From Adenophora triphylla var. japonica (Eukaryota > Streptophyta > Magnoliopsida > Asterales > Campanulaceae), in the NCBI GenBank assembly GCA_022495995.1, contig JAFEMH010002435.1, positions 1 to 64,000 of the forward strand: a stretch of DNA of 64,000 nucleotides, written 5' to 3'. The notes under the pieces are model-generated. The model saw nothing but the letters and a program-made list of their open reading frames with translations, had not been told where the DNA came from and ran no database searches. The position numbers and the translations under genes are program-made. Positions within the stretch are counted from its first letter, which is position 1. Every line of letters starts with the position of its first letter. Positions 55,137-64,000 of the stretch are shown here, piece by piece.

Positions 55137-56887
55137 TGTGATGATGTGTCGCCATTTCGCGGGAAAAAATTCGATTTTCGCGTTTCTTTGAAAAAAACCA
55201 AATAAAACCCGGAAAAAGAACGGAGTCGCCACGCCATTTTTGTTTTAAGGGCCAAAACTTTGAAAAAGCCCGAGATCAGAAATTTGGGTTCGGAGGTCAT
55301 GTTACACGCCGGGAAGGACGTTAGTGTGCACCCGGAATGCCTCGTAAGACGAGTCTTCCAAGCTGAAAATCATTTGTGTGTGTGTGTGTGTGTTTTGGCC
55401 AAAATAATTTGAAACTCAGAAAAGTAAAAATTGGGATATCTTTTTAAGACTTTAAACTGATCCCATGATTTTTTGGAAGATTTTTGGATTGAGATTTGGT
55501 ACTCAAAAGACCTTTTGAAGTTGAGAGCCACTTCTGCCAGAATGAAAAAGGCAGTGGACCTTTGATTTTGAAATGGATTCAAGGGTCTTAAAACTTCATA
55601 ATCTGGATAAACTCAGAGAATGAAAGTTGTTCCAGACACCTTAAATAAGATTTTTTGCGAAGGAATTTTCCATTTTGGAGAAGATTTGAGGGGTCAAAAC
55701 CTTTTGGAAACCTCAGATATGAGATCTGGATTCCCAGAAGCTGATGAACTAGCCTCTGAAAGAAAATTTGAAAAGAGGAGTTTTACTCACCCAAAAAATA
55801 AAGTAAAAATATGTATGGAAAGATCTGGATGTTGGCTACAAAAAGTGTTTTCTAGTCAACACCAAATTCCACATTTATCTGTGTCCAAAAAATTAGACCA
55901 TGGACTGAGGTCTGAGGAAATTGCTACTGGACAGCAACTTCTCAAGAAAGAAAATATGATTTTAAGGGGGGTTTTGCATCCATGCTTGTCCCCATTTCCC
56001 TAGGTTTTGGTTAGTGATCACTTGACATTTTAGTGGTGAATCAACTATACCAAACCATCCTTGGGGTACATTAGGACTAAGCACTTCATTTGCTTGGGAA
56101 GGGGAATTTTATCCTTTGAAAATGAGATTTGATGCTTGAAAATGGTTTTTAGGGTTTTGAAAATGCATTTGCAAGAAAACAAGAACACATTAAAGAAAAT
56201 GTTGATCCTTGTAGAAGATCATCCATGGAGATGGACTTCCATGGTGATCTTCTTGGATCTTAAGACAAGAAGAAGAATGAACTACATTTTGTAGTTTGAA
56301 GATGCATGCATGGATGAGAGATTTAGGGTAAGAAGAGGGAGGTTATACCTATCTTCCTTGAGTTTGTGTTTGAATGGGTTCAAGGCTTGAATGTGTTTAG
56401 GGTTTGAATTTGAGAGTGAGTGTGAGTTGGGAAAGATTCAAGAGAAAATGGTGACAATTCAAGTGAATTCTCACCGTTTTCTCTCTATATTTCGCCAGAG
56501 GTTCAAAGGTAAATTGTGTTGTGGCTCCTTATTTTTGTATTTGGAGGGCTCAATTTATAGCCCTCCGAAATGACAAAGGTATCCGCGCGGACAAGGTTGG
56601 TAGCGTGCACTGTTCATTAAATGCAGCTCCAGGCTTTGGACAGGAAGAATAATCTTTTGAAAATTCAAATTAAACAGCCAGTTTATGTTCCAGCCACTTC
56701 TATTTTTGGTTTTCTTCCTTTGTTTTTGCTTTTTAAGATTCTTTTTGAGGTTTAACCTTAAATAACAATGCCCACTTTGCTCTTGCTTGGTTAGAAAAGT
56801 TAGGATTGTTAGGAAATGTTAGGAATGTTAAAACTTTCGTTAATTTTCTAACGAAAATACTAACAAGCTCAAATTGGAGCACTTACA
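55137..56887 (-). repeat. 5' LTR of element D
   Basis: Full-length LTR, plus-strand TGTGATGATG to GAGCACTTACA, with a (TG)n run at 55373-55393. Contains the segment missing from the 3' LTR. Confidence 0.85.
56551..56591 (-). promoter_or_regulatory. D 5' LTR promoter: TCCGCGCGGA site and TATA box
   Basis: Minus strand TCCGCGCGGA (56591-56582), then TATAAATTG (56559-56551) 22 bp downstream. Confidence 0.62.
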
Positions 56888-57309
56888 CATGTCACTTAAC
56901 TGAGTTTTCTAACAAAATTCGTCAAAAAACCCTTAATTGACGAAAAATTTAGACATTGAGCTCTGATTTGACAAAATTTAGATATGAGGCCCCATTTCGA
57001 GAACACCCCCTCAACTTCAGGCCCTAAATTGCAATTTGCCCTTTATTATATTAAAAGCAAATTTGAAAAAAAAAAAAAATCTAACATTCATTTAGGGACG
57101 AAGGGAGTATTATGTTTCTAACAATGAATGGATTTATGACGTACTACAAACGAAAAAATATGGTATTGCGTGGAAGTACAACTTGATCAGCCTTAAAGGC
57201 AGCAGTTCCCAATGGTAATTCTGATTCTGCAAGACCAGAAGGTGATGTTGGATGGCCTGGAAGTACAACTGTATCATGAACTTGATGGCATGTATGACCA
57301 TCCAGTTCT
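56888..57309. other. Unassigned flank between D and E
   Basis: AT-rich sequence unlike element C, which should continue here. At 57096-57110 GGGACGAAGGGAGTA resembles a worn Stowaway right end. From about 57195 an exon-like frame runs to the E insertion (QKVMLDGLEVQLYHELDG, then MYDHPV) and resumes after E at 63744 (LPMAGGTWQLLEIQCHS, stop). Possibly a host-gene scrap; I cannot name it. Confidence 0.35.
57305..57309. repeat. Target site duplication of E, left copy
   Basis: GTTCT, repeated after the 3' LTR at 63739-63743. Confidence 0.85.
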
Positions 57310-58064
57310 TGTTGGTGATTTTAGTGTCATCAACTTGTTTTATTGTAATGGTGATTTACTAAGAGATCAATGTGATTCGTATTAGACTCGGATACGAGTA
57401 AGGGAAAGTGTGGAGTACACACTCGTTTGAGCTAAAACGAAGTCAACCTCGATAAAGAAGTAAAAGTTAAAGGGTAGCACATTTTGCTGATGTGCTCGGC
57501 CGAGCAGAGTCCTTGACTCGGCCGAGCAGAGCTTAGCAAATTGGTCAAAGTTTCTGGAGTGTCTTGCTCGGCCGAGGCTTGTTCCTGCTCGGCCGAGCAA
57601 GAAGAACAACACTACTGCGCAGCCTCATAAGACACCTACTGCACTGCGGCTCCAATTTCATTAGACATGTGTGCTCGGCCGAGCGAGTCCCTTGACTCGG
57701 CCGAGCAGTTCCTGAACAGGTGTCAGTTCAAACTGAAAAGTCACATCTCTTGGCTAAAGTCATGTCTTTTGGTTATACCTTTTAACTAATACCTCTCCAT
57801 CTGTATATATACAGGGATTGATCTCAGTTGTACATATATGAATAACATACAAGAGTGATACAACAACATAACGAAAGCAAACAATTCTCAAGTTTTGATT
57901 TGTTCTCTTTGCCTAGAAAACAAATTGCGTGATTGTCTTATCCCAATAAAGATTTTGTGTAACCCAGGCATTAAGGGTCGAAATACTTTATTCGGAAAGT
58001 GGATTATACACGATTCAATCACATATCCGGCCTGTATCAAGATCAAGACCCTATATTTCCTACA
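57310..58064 (+). repeat. 5' LTR of element E
   Basis: TGTTGGTGATT to TTTCCTACA. Contains six CTCGGCCGAG palindromes and a TATATATA box at 57804-57811 in a CTGTATATATACAG setting. Confidence 0.9.
57494..57706 (+). promoter_or_regulatory. Six CTCGGCCGAG palindromes in E LTR, as three doublets
   Basis: 12-bp sites start at 57494, 57516, 57566, 57587, 57673 and 57695, i.e. pairs 21-22 bp apart, 100-310 bp upstream of the TATA box. Several are GCTCGGCCGAGC exactly. Confidence 0.65.
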
Positions 58065-58078
58065 AACGAATAAAGTAT

Positions 58079-58961
58079 TTGGTGATACTCATGGGTGGAA
58101 GTACTTTGAAGGAGATGACGAACAAGTTTGGAAAGCTAGACAAATTTGAAGGACAAGATTTCCTACGCGTTGGCGAGAAGAAGATGCACTTCCTTTTAAC
58201 AACATTAAAGGTGGTGTATGTTCTTTCTACCCCTATTCCTAATTGCTTGAAGATGACAACTTGGAGGCAATCGATCGTAGATCAAAGTGGGAAAACGACG
58301 ACTACATCTGCAGAGGACACATATTAAACGGTATGTCCGATTCTCTCTTTGACATCTATCAAAATGAGGAATCAGCAAAGAGTTATGGGATTCTCTTGAA
58401 TCCAAGTACATGGCAGAGGATGCTTCTAGTAAGAAGTTCCTTGTGAGTAATTTTAATAATTACAAGATGGTCGATTCAAGACCTGTCATGGAACAGTTCA
58501 ATGAACTCCTTAGAATCCTTGGACAATATACACAACACGGGTTGAAGATGGATGAGTCAATATCGATTTCAAGTGTGATTGATAAGTTGCCTCCCTCCTG
58601 GAAGGATTTCAAACACACTTTGAAACATGGTAAAGACGATCTATCTTTGGTTCAACTTGGTAGTCACTTGCGCATAGAGGAATCTCTTAGGGCGCAAGAG
58701 GATGACAAAGGCAAAGGAAAAGAAGTTGTTGGACCCTCGGTCAATATGATTGATGAGGGTGGAAACAATAAAAACAAAGGAAAGAAACGTAGTTTCAATG
58801 ACAATGGTTCTGGTCCCAACAAGAAGCCTAAATTGGCATGTTGGAAGTGTGGCAAAACTGGTCACTTTAAGAAGGATTGTCGTGTTGGAAACAACAAGAA
58901 TGACGCAAGCACAAGTGGTTCGGGAAAGGGGTCTAAGGACCATTCTGAAGACCAAGGATGA
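58079..58961 (+). pseudogene. copia gag, first copy (E)
   Basis: KFGKLDKFEGQDFLRV starts the recognisable part, then KKMHFLLTTLKVVYVLSTPIP; the frame shifts near 58232 and at 58377 (KSYG in place of KELR). 58410-58961 is open: VMEQFNELLRILGQYTQHG, LPPSWKDFKHTLKH and a CCHC zinc knuckle CWKCGKTGHFKKDC. Gag packages the element RNA. Matches the second copy at 60514-61147 almost base for base. Confidence 0.85.
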
Positions 58962-59360
58962 TGCTTTTGCGTGGTGGATTGATTCCGGTGCCACTACTCA
59001 TGTTTGAAGATCGTTGTTGGTTTAAGATATATGAACCAATGGAAGACGGATTTGTTCTTTACATGGGTGATGACCATTCCGCTCCTATTCTAGGAAAAGA
59101 AGTGTGGTGTTGGAATTCAGTTCGGGAAAAACTATTTCTTTGTTTAATGTTTTATATGTACCTAAACTTCGCAAGAATTTAATTTCTGGTCCTGTCTTGA
59201 ACAAATGTGGATATAAACAAGTATATGAATCCGATAAGTATACCTTATCGAAGTCTGGTGTATTTGTAGGATTTGGTTATAATGGGATGTTTATGTTGAA
59301 TTTAAATAAAATTCCTAGTTCTATTTATATGATTTCTTCTGTTGTTATCAATTCTTCATA
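58962..59360 (+). pseudogene. copia protease region (E)
   Basis: WWIDSGATTHV at about 58972-59004 is the D-S-G active site. Downstream VLEFSSGKTISLFNVLYVPKLRKNLIS and LNKCGYKQVYESDKYTLSK are typical of the copia stretch between protease and integrase. Frames change twice. The integrase that should follow is missing. Confidence 0.8.
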
Positions 59361-59640
59361 ATGCCATGCTCGGTGGAAAATGTAATATTTCAAAAGGCTT
59401 TCAATTCTTAATGTAAGATTATTCCATTTTGAACATAGCCACCATCATTAGATGCGTTGTGAGTTTGTTCAAATGCATAGCCACGCATTTAATAATGTGT
59501 TGTGAGTATGCGGATCTACTTGCTTTGGTTGAATATTGATTCACCATTAAGTTAAGAATTGATAAGTATTTCGGATGAATTTCAAATGAATGATCATTTG
59601 ATTGAGGTAGGGATCAAGAGATCAAATTGAATCTCAATAC
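59361..59640 (+). other. Junction region between copia protease and RT
   Basis: AT-rich sequence with no integrase motifs (no HHCC, no D-D-E). It marks the integrase deletion. Confidence 0.5.
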
Positions 59641-60513
59641 TCTTACTGTTATAGTATAGAGGAGGATCCAAGAACCTATGATGAAGCAATAAAATCTCGA
59701 GACGCTGGCTTTTGGAAAGAAGCCATCGATGATGAGATTGGTTCTATTGTGGAAAATAATACATGGGTTGTCTGATTTACCACCAGGCTGTAAACCTTTG
59801 GGGTGCAAATGGATCTTCAAAAAGAAGATGAAAGTCGATGGAACTATCGACAAGTTTAAAGCTCGATTGGTAATCCAAGGCTTTAGACAAAAGGAAGGGA
59901 TCGATTACTTCGATACCTATGCACCGGTTGCTCGTATCACTACTATTAGATTTCTGATAGCTTTGGCAGCTATTCAGAATCTATTGATCCATCAAATGGA
60001 TGTCAAAACAGCATTCTTAAATGGTGATTTGGAAGAAGAAGTGTATATGAAGCAACCTGAAGGATTTGTTATGTCAGGTAATGAGCATAAGGTATGTAAG
60101 TTAATCAAGTCATTGTATGGGCTGAAGCAAGCACCTAAGCAGTGGCATCAAAAATTTGATGAGGTTGTTTTGTCGAATGGTTTTGTATTAAATCAATCCG
60201 ACAAATGTGTATATAGCAGATTTGATGAATCCGGTAAAGGTGTAATCATCTGTCTATATGTAGATGACATGTTGATTTTTGGCACTGACCAAAATGTAGT
60301 TGATAAAACTAAGAAGTTTTTGTCAACAAAGTTTTCGATGAAGGACATGGGAGAAGCCGATGTAATTCTTGGTATAAAGATTAAACGGATTAATAAGGGA
60401 ATTGCAATATCACAATCTCATTATATTGAGAAAATTCTCAAGAGGTTTAATTGTGATAATTGTTCTAAAGTTAGTACTCCCATGGATCCTACTGAGAAAC
60501 TTGTATCAAATAC
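59641..60513 (+). pseudogene. copia reverse transcriptase, first copy (E)
   Basis: EAIKSRDAGFWKEAIDDE and NNTWVV precede a 1-2 base slip at about 59775. Then CKPLGCKWIFKKKMKVDG, KARLVIQGFRQKEG, MDVKTAFLNGDLEEE and SLYGLKQAPKQWHQKF, and the catalytic CLYVDDMLIFG at about 60250. It continues to STPMDPTEKLVSNTG, where it runs in frame into a second gag at 60514. The fused open stretch 59729-61147 is 472 codons. Confidence 0.87.
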
Positions 60514-61164
60514 TGGTATGTCTGATTCTCTCTTTGACATCTATCAAAATGAGGAATCTGCTAAAGAGTTACGGGATTCTCTTGAATCCAAGTACATGGC
60601 AGAGGATGCTTCTAGTAAGAAGTTCCTTGTGAGTAATTTTAATAATTACAAGATGGTCGATTCAAGACCTGTCATGGAACAGTTCAATGAACTCCTTAGA
60701 ATCCTTGGACAATATACACAACACGGGTTGAAGATGGATGAGTCAATATCGGTTTCAAGTGTGATTGATAAGTTGCCTCCCTCCTGGAAGGATTTCAAAC
60801 ACACTTTGAAACATGGTAAAGACGATCTATCTTTGGTTCAACTTGGTAGTCACTTGCGCATAGAGGAATCTCTTAGGGCGCAAGAGGATGACAAAGGCAA
60901 AGGAAAGGAAGTTGCTGGACCCTCGGTCAATATGATTGATGAGGGTGGAAACAATAAAAACAAAGGAAAGAAACGTAGTTTCAATGACAATGGTTCTGGT
61001 TCCAACAAGAAGCCTAAATTGGCATGTTGGAAGTGTGGCAAATCTGGTCACTTTAAGAAGGATTGTCGTGTTGGAAACAACAAGAAAGGCGCAAGCACAA
61101 GTGGTTCGGGAAAGGGGTCTAAGGACCATTCTCAAAACCAAGGATGATGCTATTGCGTGGTGGA
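60514..61164 (+). pseudogene. copia gag, second copy, fused in frame to RT (E)
   Basis: Begins MSDSLFDIYQNEESAKELRD directly after RT residues and runs uninterrupted to the zinc knuckle CWKCGKSGHFKKDC and TGA 61145-61147. The first 180 bases of gag are absent. The first protease codons follow (DDAIAWWI) and join at 61164 to mid-RT. Confidence 0.85.
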
Positions 61165-61916
61165 TTCGATACCTATGCACCGGTTGCTCGTATCACTACT
61201 ATTAGATTTCTGATAGCTTTGGCAGCTATTCAGAATCTATTGATCCATCAAATGGATGTCAAAACAGCATTCTTAAATGGTGATTTGGAAGAAGAAGTGT
61301 ATATGAAGCAACCTGAAGGATTTGTTATGCCAGGTAATGAGCATAAGGTATGTAAGTTAATCAAGTCATTGTATGGGCTGAAGCAAGCACCTAAGCAGTG
61401 GCATCAAAAATTTGATGAGGTTGTTTTGTCGAATGGTTTTGTATTAAATCAATCCGACAAATGTGTATATAGCAGATTTGATGAATCCGGTAAAGGTGTA
61501 ATCATCCTGTCTATATGTAGATGACATGTTGATTTTTGGCACTGACCAAAATGTAGTTGATAAAACTAAGAAGTTTTTGTCATCAAAGTTTTCGATGAAG
61601 GACATGGGAGAAGCCGATGTAATTCTTGGTATAAAGATTAAACGGATGAACAAGGGAATTGCAATATCACAATCTCATTATATTGAGAAAATTCTCAAGA
61701 GGTTTAATTGTGATAATTGTTCTAAAGTTAGTACTCCCATGGATCCCTGAGAAACTTGTATCAAATATCGGTAAACCCGTGTCACGGCTCGAATACTCAA
61801 ACCCATTGGCGCGTTTGATGTATGCTATGACGGGCACTCGACCCGATATTGCTTATGCAATTGGAAGATTGAGCAGTTCACTAGTAATCCTAGTAGACAA
61901 GATTGGCATGCTATAA
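61165..61916 (+). pseudogene. copia reverse transcriptase, second copy (E)
   Basis: Starts inside the domain at FDTYAPVARITTIRF, so fingers are partly missing. Near-identical to the first copy through SLYGLKQAPKQWHQ. A one-base insertion at about 61507 breaks the frame just before LYVDDMLIFG, and TGA at 61747 follows STPMDP. It then continues beyond the point where copy 1 ended: KPVSRLEYSNPLARLMYAMTG, RPDIAYAIGRLSS. Confidence 0.85.
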
Positions 61917-62280
61917 CAAGGGTGTTCAAGTACTTAAAAGGTACTATGGACTATGGTTTGTGTTATAGTGGACATCCTTCTATATTAGAAGGTTATACCG
62001 ATGCTAGTTGGATCAATCAAGAAGATTCATCTTCTACTAGTGGTTGGGTGTTCTTGCTTGGAGGAGGTGCCATTTCTTGGGCTTCCAAAAAGCGGACATG
62101 TATTACACATTCTACAATGGAATCCGAGTTTGTAGCATTGGTCACTGTGGAAAAGAAGCGGAGTGGCTTCGGAACTTGATATATGAGATTCCATTATGGC
62201 CAAAACCGATATCACCAATGTCTATCCATTGTGATAGTGTCTTGCCACCTTGGCTAGGGCCTATAGTCGATTTATAATGG
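61917..62280 (+). pseudogene. copia RNase H (E)
   Basis: VFKYLKGTMDYGLCYSG, EGYTDASWINQEDSSSTSG (first D), WASKKRTCITHSTMESEF (E) and EWLRNLIYEIPLWP in two frames. Removes the RNA strand in copia replication. Frameshift near 62150. Confidence 0.82.
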
Positions 62281-62982
62281 CAAATCTAGACACTTGGGTG
62301 TCGACATAGTATGATTCGAGTTAATCATGAATGGTGTAATATCGGTTGAATTTGTTCGTCGCAACAAAATTTGGGCGACCACTTGACGAAGGGGGTTAGC
62401 CAGAGACTTGGTAAATAAGTCTCGCAATGGAAATGGGATTAAAGTCCATTTAATCCTCTAATTGTGAGATACCCAATTCCCTTCTAATACAACGTTAGAA
62501 GCTTGAATTCAATGTGGAAAGCTCGCATTGGAGATTGGAACACATGTTATTATCTTTCCCAAGGTATGTGTTCGGACACTGCAAGTAAAGGTTAGGTTGA
62601 AGAATATCTTCTTAATAGTTCCTTTGAAAATTGCAAATGCAGTGCAAGATTAAAAGGAACTACCTATGTGGACATGAAGTTTTGCCGTTTCAAGAAGCTA
62701 GGACTTGGCTTCCTATATGTTCACTATTCGATATGGACACATGGCTTGTAATAGTGTCAAGATTAAACAAAGAGAATTGTACCGAACTTATGTGTATAGT
62801 ATCTTCAGTATTCATATGAGTTGACGGGTTCAATCGTTACGACACCCCGATTCTCGAGTATTTGAAATGTGTATTATACTAAGATGAAAATTCAATCGCA
62901 AGACATTTTCATTTATGCATTCGTTTGTTTCGTTATTTATAAAGTTTAGTAAATCAAAGGATTACACTAAAATGGAGGGATT
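62281..62982 (+). other. 3' non-coding region and polypurine tract of E
   Basis: No gene. The tract AAAATGGAGGGAT (62970-62982) precedes the 3' LTR. Confidence 0.65.
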
Positions 62983-63738
62983 TGTTGGTGATTTTAGTGT
63001 CATCAACTTGTTTTATTGTAATGGTGATTTACTAAGAGATCAATGTGATTCGTATTAGACTCGGATACGAGTAAGGGAAAGTGTGGAGTACACACTCATT
63101 TGAGCTAAAACGAAGTCAACCTCGATAAAGAAGTAAAAGTTAAAGGGTAGCACATTTTTTGCCGATGTGCTCGGCCGAGCGTAGTCCTTGACTCGGCGAG
63201 CGGAGCTTAGCAAATTGGCCAAAGTTTCGGAGTGTCTTGCTCGTGGCCGAGGCTTGTTCCCGCTCGGTCGAGCAAGAAGAACAACACGGCCGTGCGGTTC
63301 ATAAGACACGGCTGCAAACTTGGCGTAATTTCATTAGACATGTGTGCTCGCCGAGCGAGTCCTCGACTCGGCCGAGCGGTTCCTGAACAGTGCCGATTCA
63401 AACTGAAAAGTCACATCTCTTGGCTAAAGTCATGTCTTTTGGTTATACCTTTTAACTAATACCTCTCCATCTGTATATATACAGGGATTGATCTCAGTTG
63501 TACATATATGAATAACATACAAGAGTGATACAACAATATAACGAAAGCAAACAATTCTCAAGTTTTGATTTGTTCTCTTTGCCTAGAAAACAAATTGCAT
63601 GATTGTCTTATCCCAATAAAGATTTTGTGTAACCCAGGCATTAAGGGTCGAAATACTTTATTCGGAAAGTGGATTATACACGATTCAATCACATATCCGG
63701 TCTCTGTATCAAGATCAAGACCCTATATTTCCCCTACA
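62983..63738 (+). repeat. 3' LTR of element E
   Basis: TGTTGGTGATT to CCCCTACA, then TSD GTTCT. Nearly identical to the 5' LTR except in 63155-63400, where CAG/CTG words of the 5' LTR are mostly read as CGG/CCG or shortened. TATATATA at 63474-63481. Confidence 0.9.
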
Positions 63739-63743
63739 GTTCT

Positions 63744-64000
63744 TCCAATGGCTGGAGGCACATGGCAGTTGCTTGAAATACAGTGCCATTCATAACTTGC
63801 TGCTAAAAGGTTCCAAAAATCACACAAGGGTCCAGCAATGGTATGACAATTGACTACCCTACGGATAGTTCCTCCGTGAATCTATCCCCTTAGTGGTGTA
63901 TTACAATCATTCAGGCACAATAATTTTTTTTTTATTATTATTTTTTGCAAAAAACTCACAAAAAACGCGTTTTTTCTTAAGCTTAAGAAAAAACGTGTTT
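63744..64000. other. Right flank of E, ending in a near-perfect palindrome
   Basis: Continues the exon-like frame interrupted by E, then AT-rich DNA. 63963-64000 forms 19-bp arms around AAGCTT with one G/T mismatch and may continue beyond the window. Confidence 0.45.

Larger units (their letters stand above)
38447..56887 (-). mobile_element. Tat-type element D, minus orientation, RT-deleted
   Basis: LTRs at 55137-56887 (5', 1751 bp) and 38447-39738 (3', 1292 bp). On the minus strand it carries a PBS-like site, leader, gag, protease and the integrase C-terminus. On the plus strand it carries antisense genes 1 (41989-44799) and 2 (45349-46820). RT, both RNase H modules and the integrase N-terminus are deleted at one junction near 48090. 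The flanks ACATC and CATGT are not a convincing TSD. The interior is CAG/CTG-poor. Confidence 0.82.
57310..63738 (+). mobile_element. Ty1/copia element E with shuffled interior
   Basis: LTRs of about 755 bp (57310-58064, 62983-63738), TSD GTTCT, purine tract AAAATGGAGGGAT before the 3' LTR. Order inside: gag, protease, RT, gag again, RT again, RNase H. Integrase is absent. No tRNA-Met type PBS is seen after the 5' LTR. The copia-type order (protease before RT, CCHC gag, LYVDDML) is clear. Non-autonomous as read. Confidence 0.87.

Noticed and set aside
1..64000. tRNA, rRNA or other structural RNA genes; bacterial-type operons, ribosome binding sites or terminators
   Set aside because: No cloverleaf with A/B boxes, no rRNA-like blocks, and the gene content is entirely that of plant retroelements.

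Overview
The window is repeat-rich nuclear DNA from a flowering plant, probably a eudicot. I see no intact host gene. Almost every base belongs to nested LTR retrotransposons. Four (A-D) are Ty3/gypsy elements of the Tat/Ogre type: the primer-binding site has the TGGCGACTCCGCTGGGGA form, RT is followed by two RNase H modules, and there are genes on the antisense strand between pol and the 3' LTR. One (E) is Ty1/copia. There are also a hAT-like MITE and a Stowaway-like MITE.

Layout. A (+ strand) fills 1-15802: leader, broken gag, broken RT/RNase H/integrase, two antisense genes, 3' UTR, and a 3' LTR at 14077-15802; its 5' LTR lies left of the window. A sits in the gag of C (+ strand). C resumes at 15803 with the gag end (split by the hAT-like MITE 16312-17128, itself split by the Stowaway-like MITE 16547-16828), a nearly complete pol (17287-22247) and antisense genes from 22693. 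B (+ strand, 25384-38237, TSD CCTGC) interrupts C's antisense gene 1. B has LTRs, PBS, leader and a gag start, but no pol and no antisense genes; it is filled with tandem arrays. C resumes for 209 bp (38238-38446) and then meets D (- strand, 38447-56887), which lacks RT, RNase H and the integrase N-terminus and keeps both antisense genes on the + strand. After 422 bp of unassigned DNA, copia element E (57310-63738, TSD GTTCT) follows; its interior reads gag-protease-RT-gag-RT-RNase H.

Shared organisation of the Tat-type elements: LTR, leader, gag-pol, a conserved post-pol segment and hairpin, antisense gene 2, antisense gene 1, a 3' UTR with repeated hairpin modules, polypurine tract, LTR. 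Antisense gene 1 has four exons and a canonical plant mobile domain (PMD) core. Antisense gene 2 encodes a second, divergent PMD-like protein with a basic tail. A CCGNNCGG palindrome specific to each element lies just upstream of the LTR TATA box and again about 130-190 bp upstream of the antisense start codons, which suggests that sense and antisense promoters share a regulator.

Caution: long stretches (much of 1-9800, about 41800-55000, and part of 63150-63390) are strongly depleted in CAG/CTG and enriched in CCG/CGG, with many frameshifts. Comparing E's two LTRs, and two splice acceptors in D, suggests systematic CAG/CTG misreading (base calling at CHG methylation) rather than real mutation. 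Many apparent gene breaks there may be artefacts.
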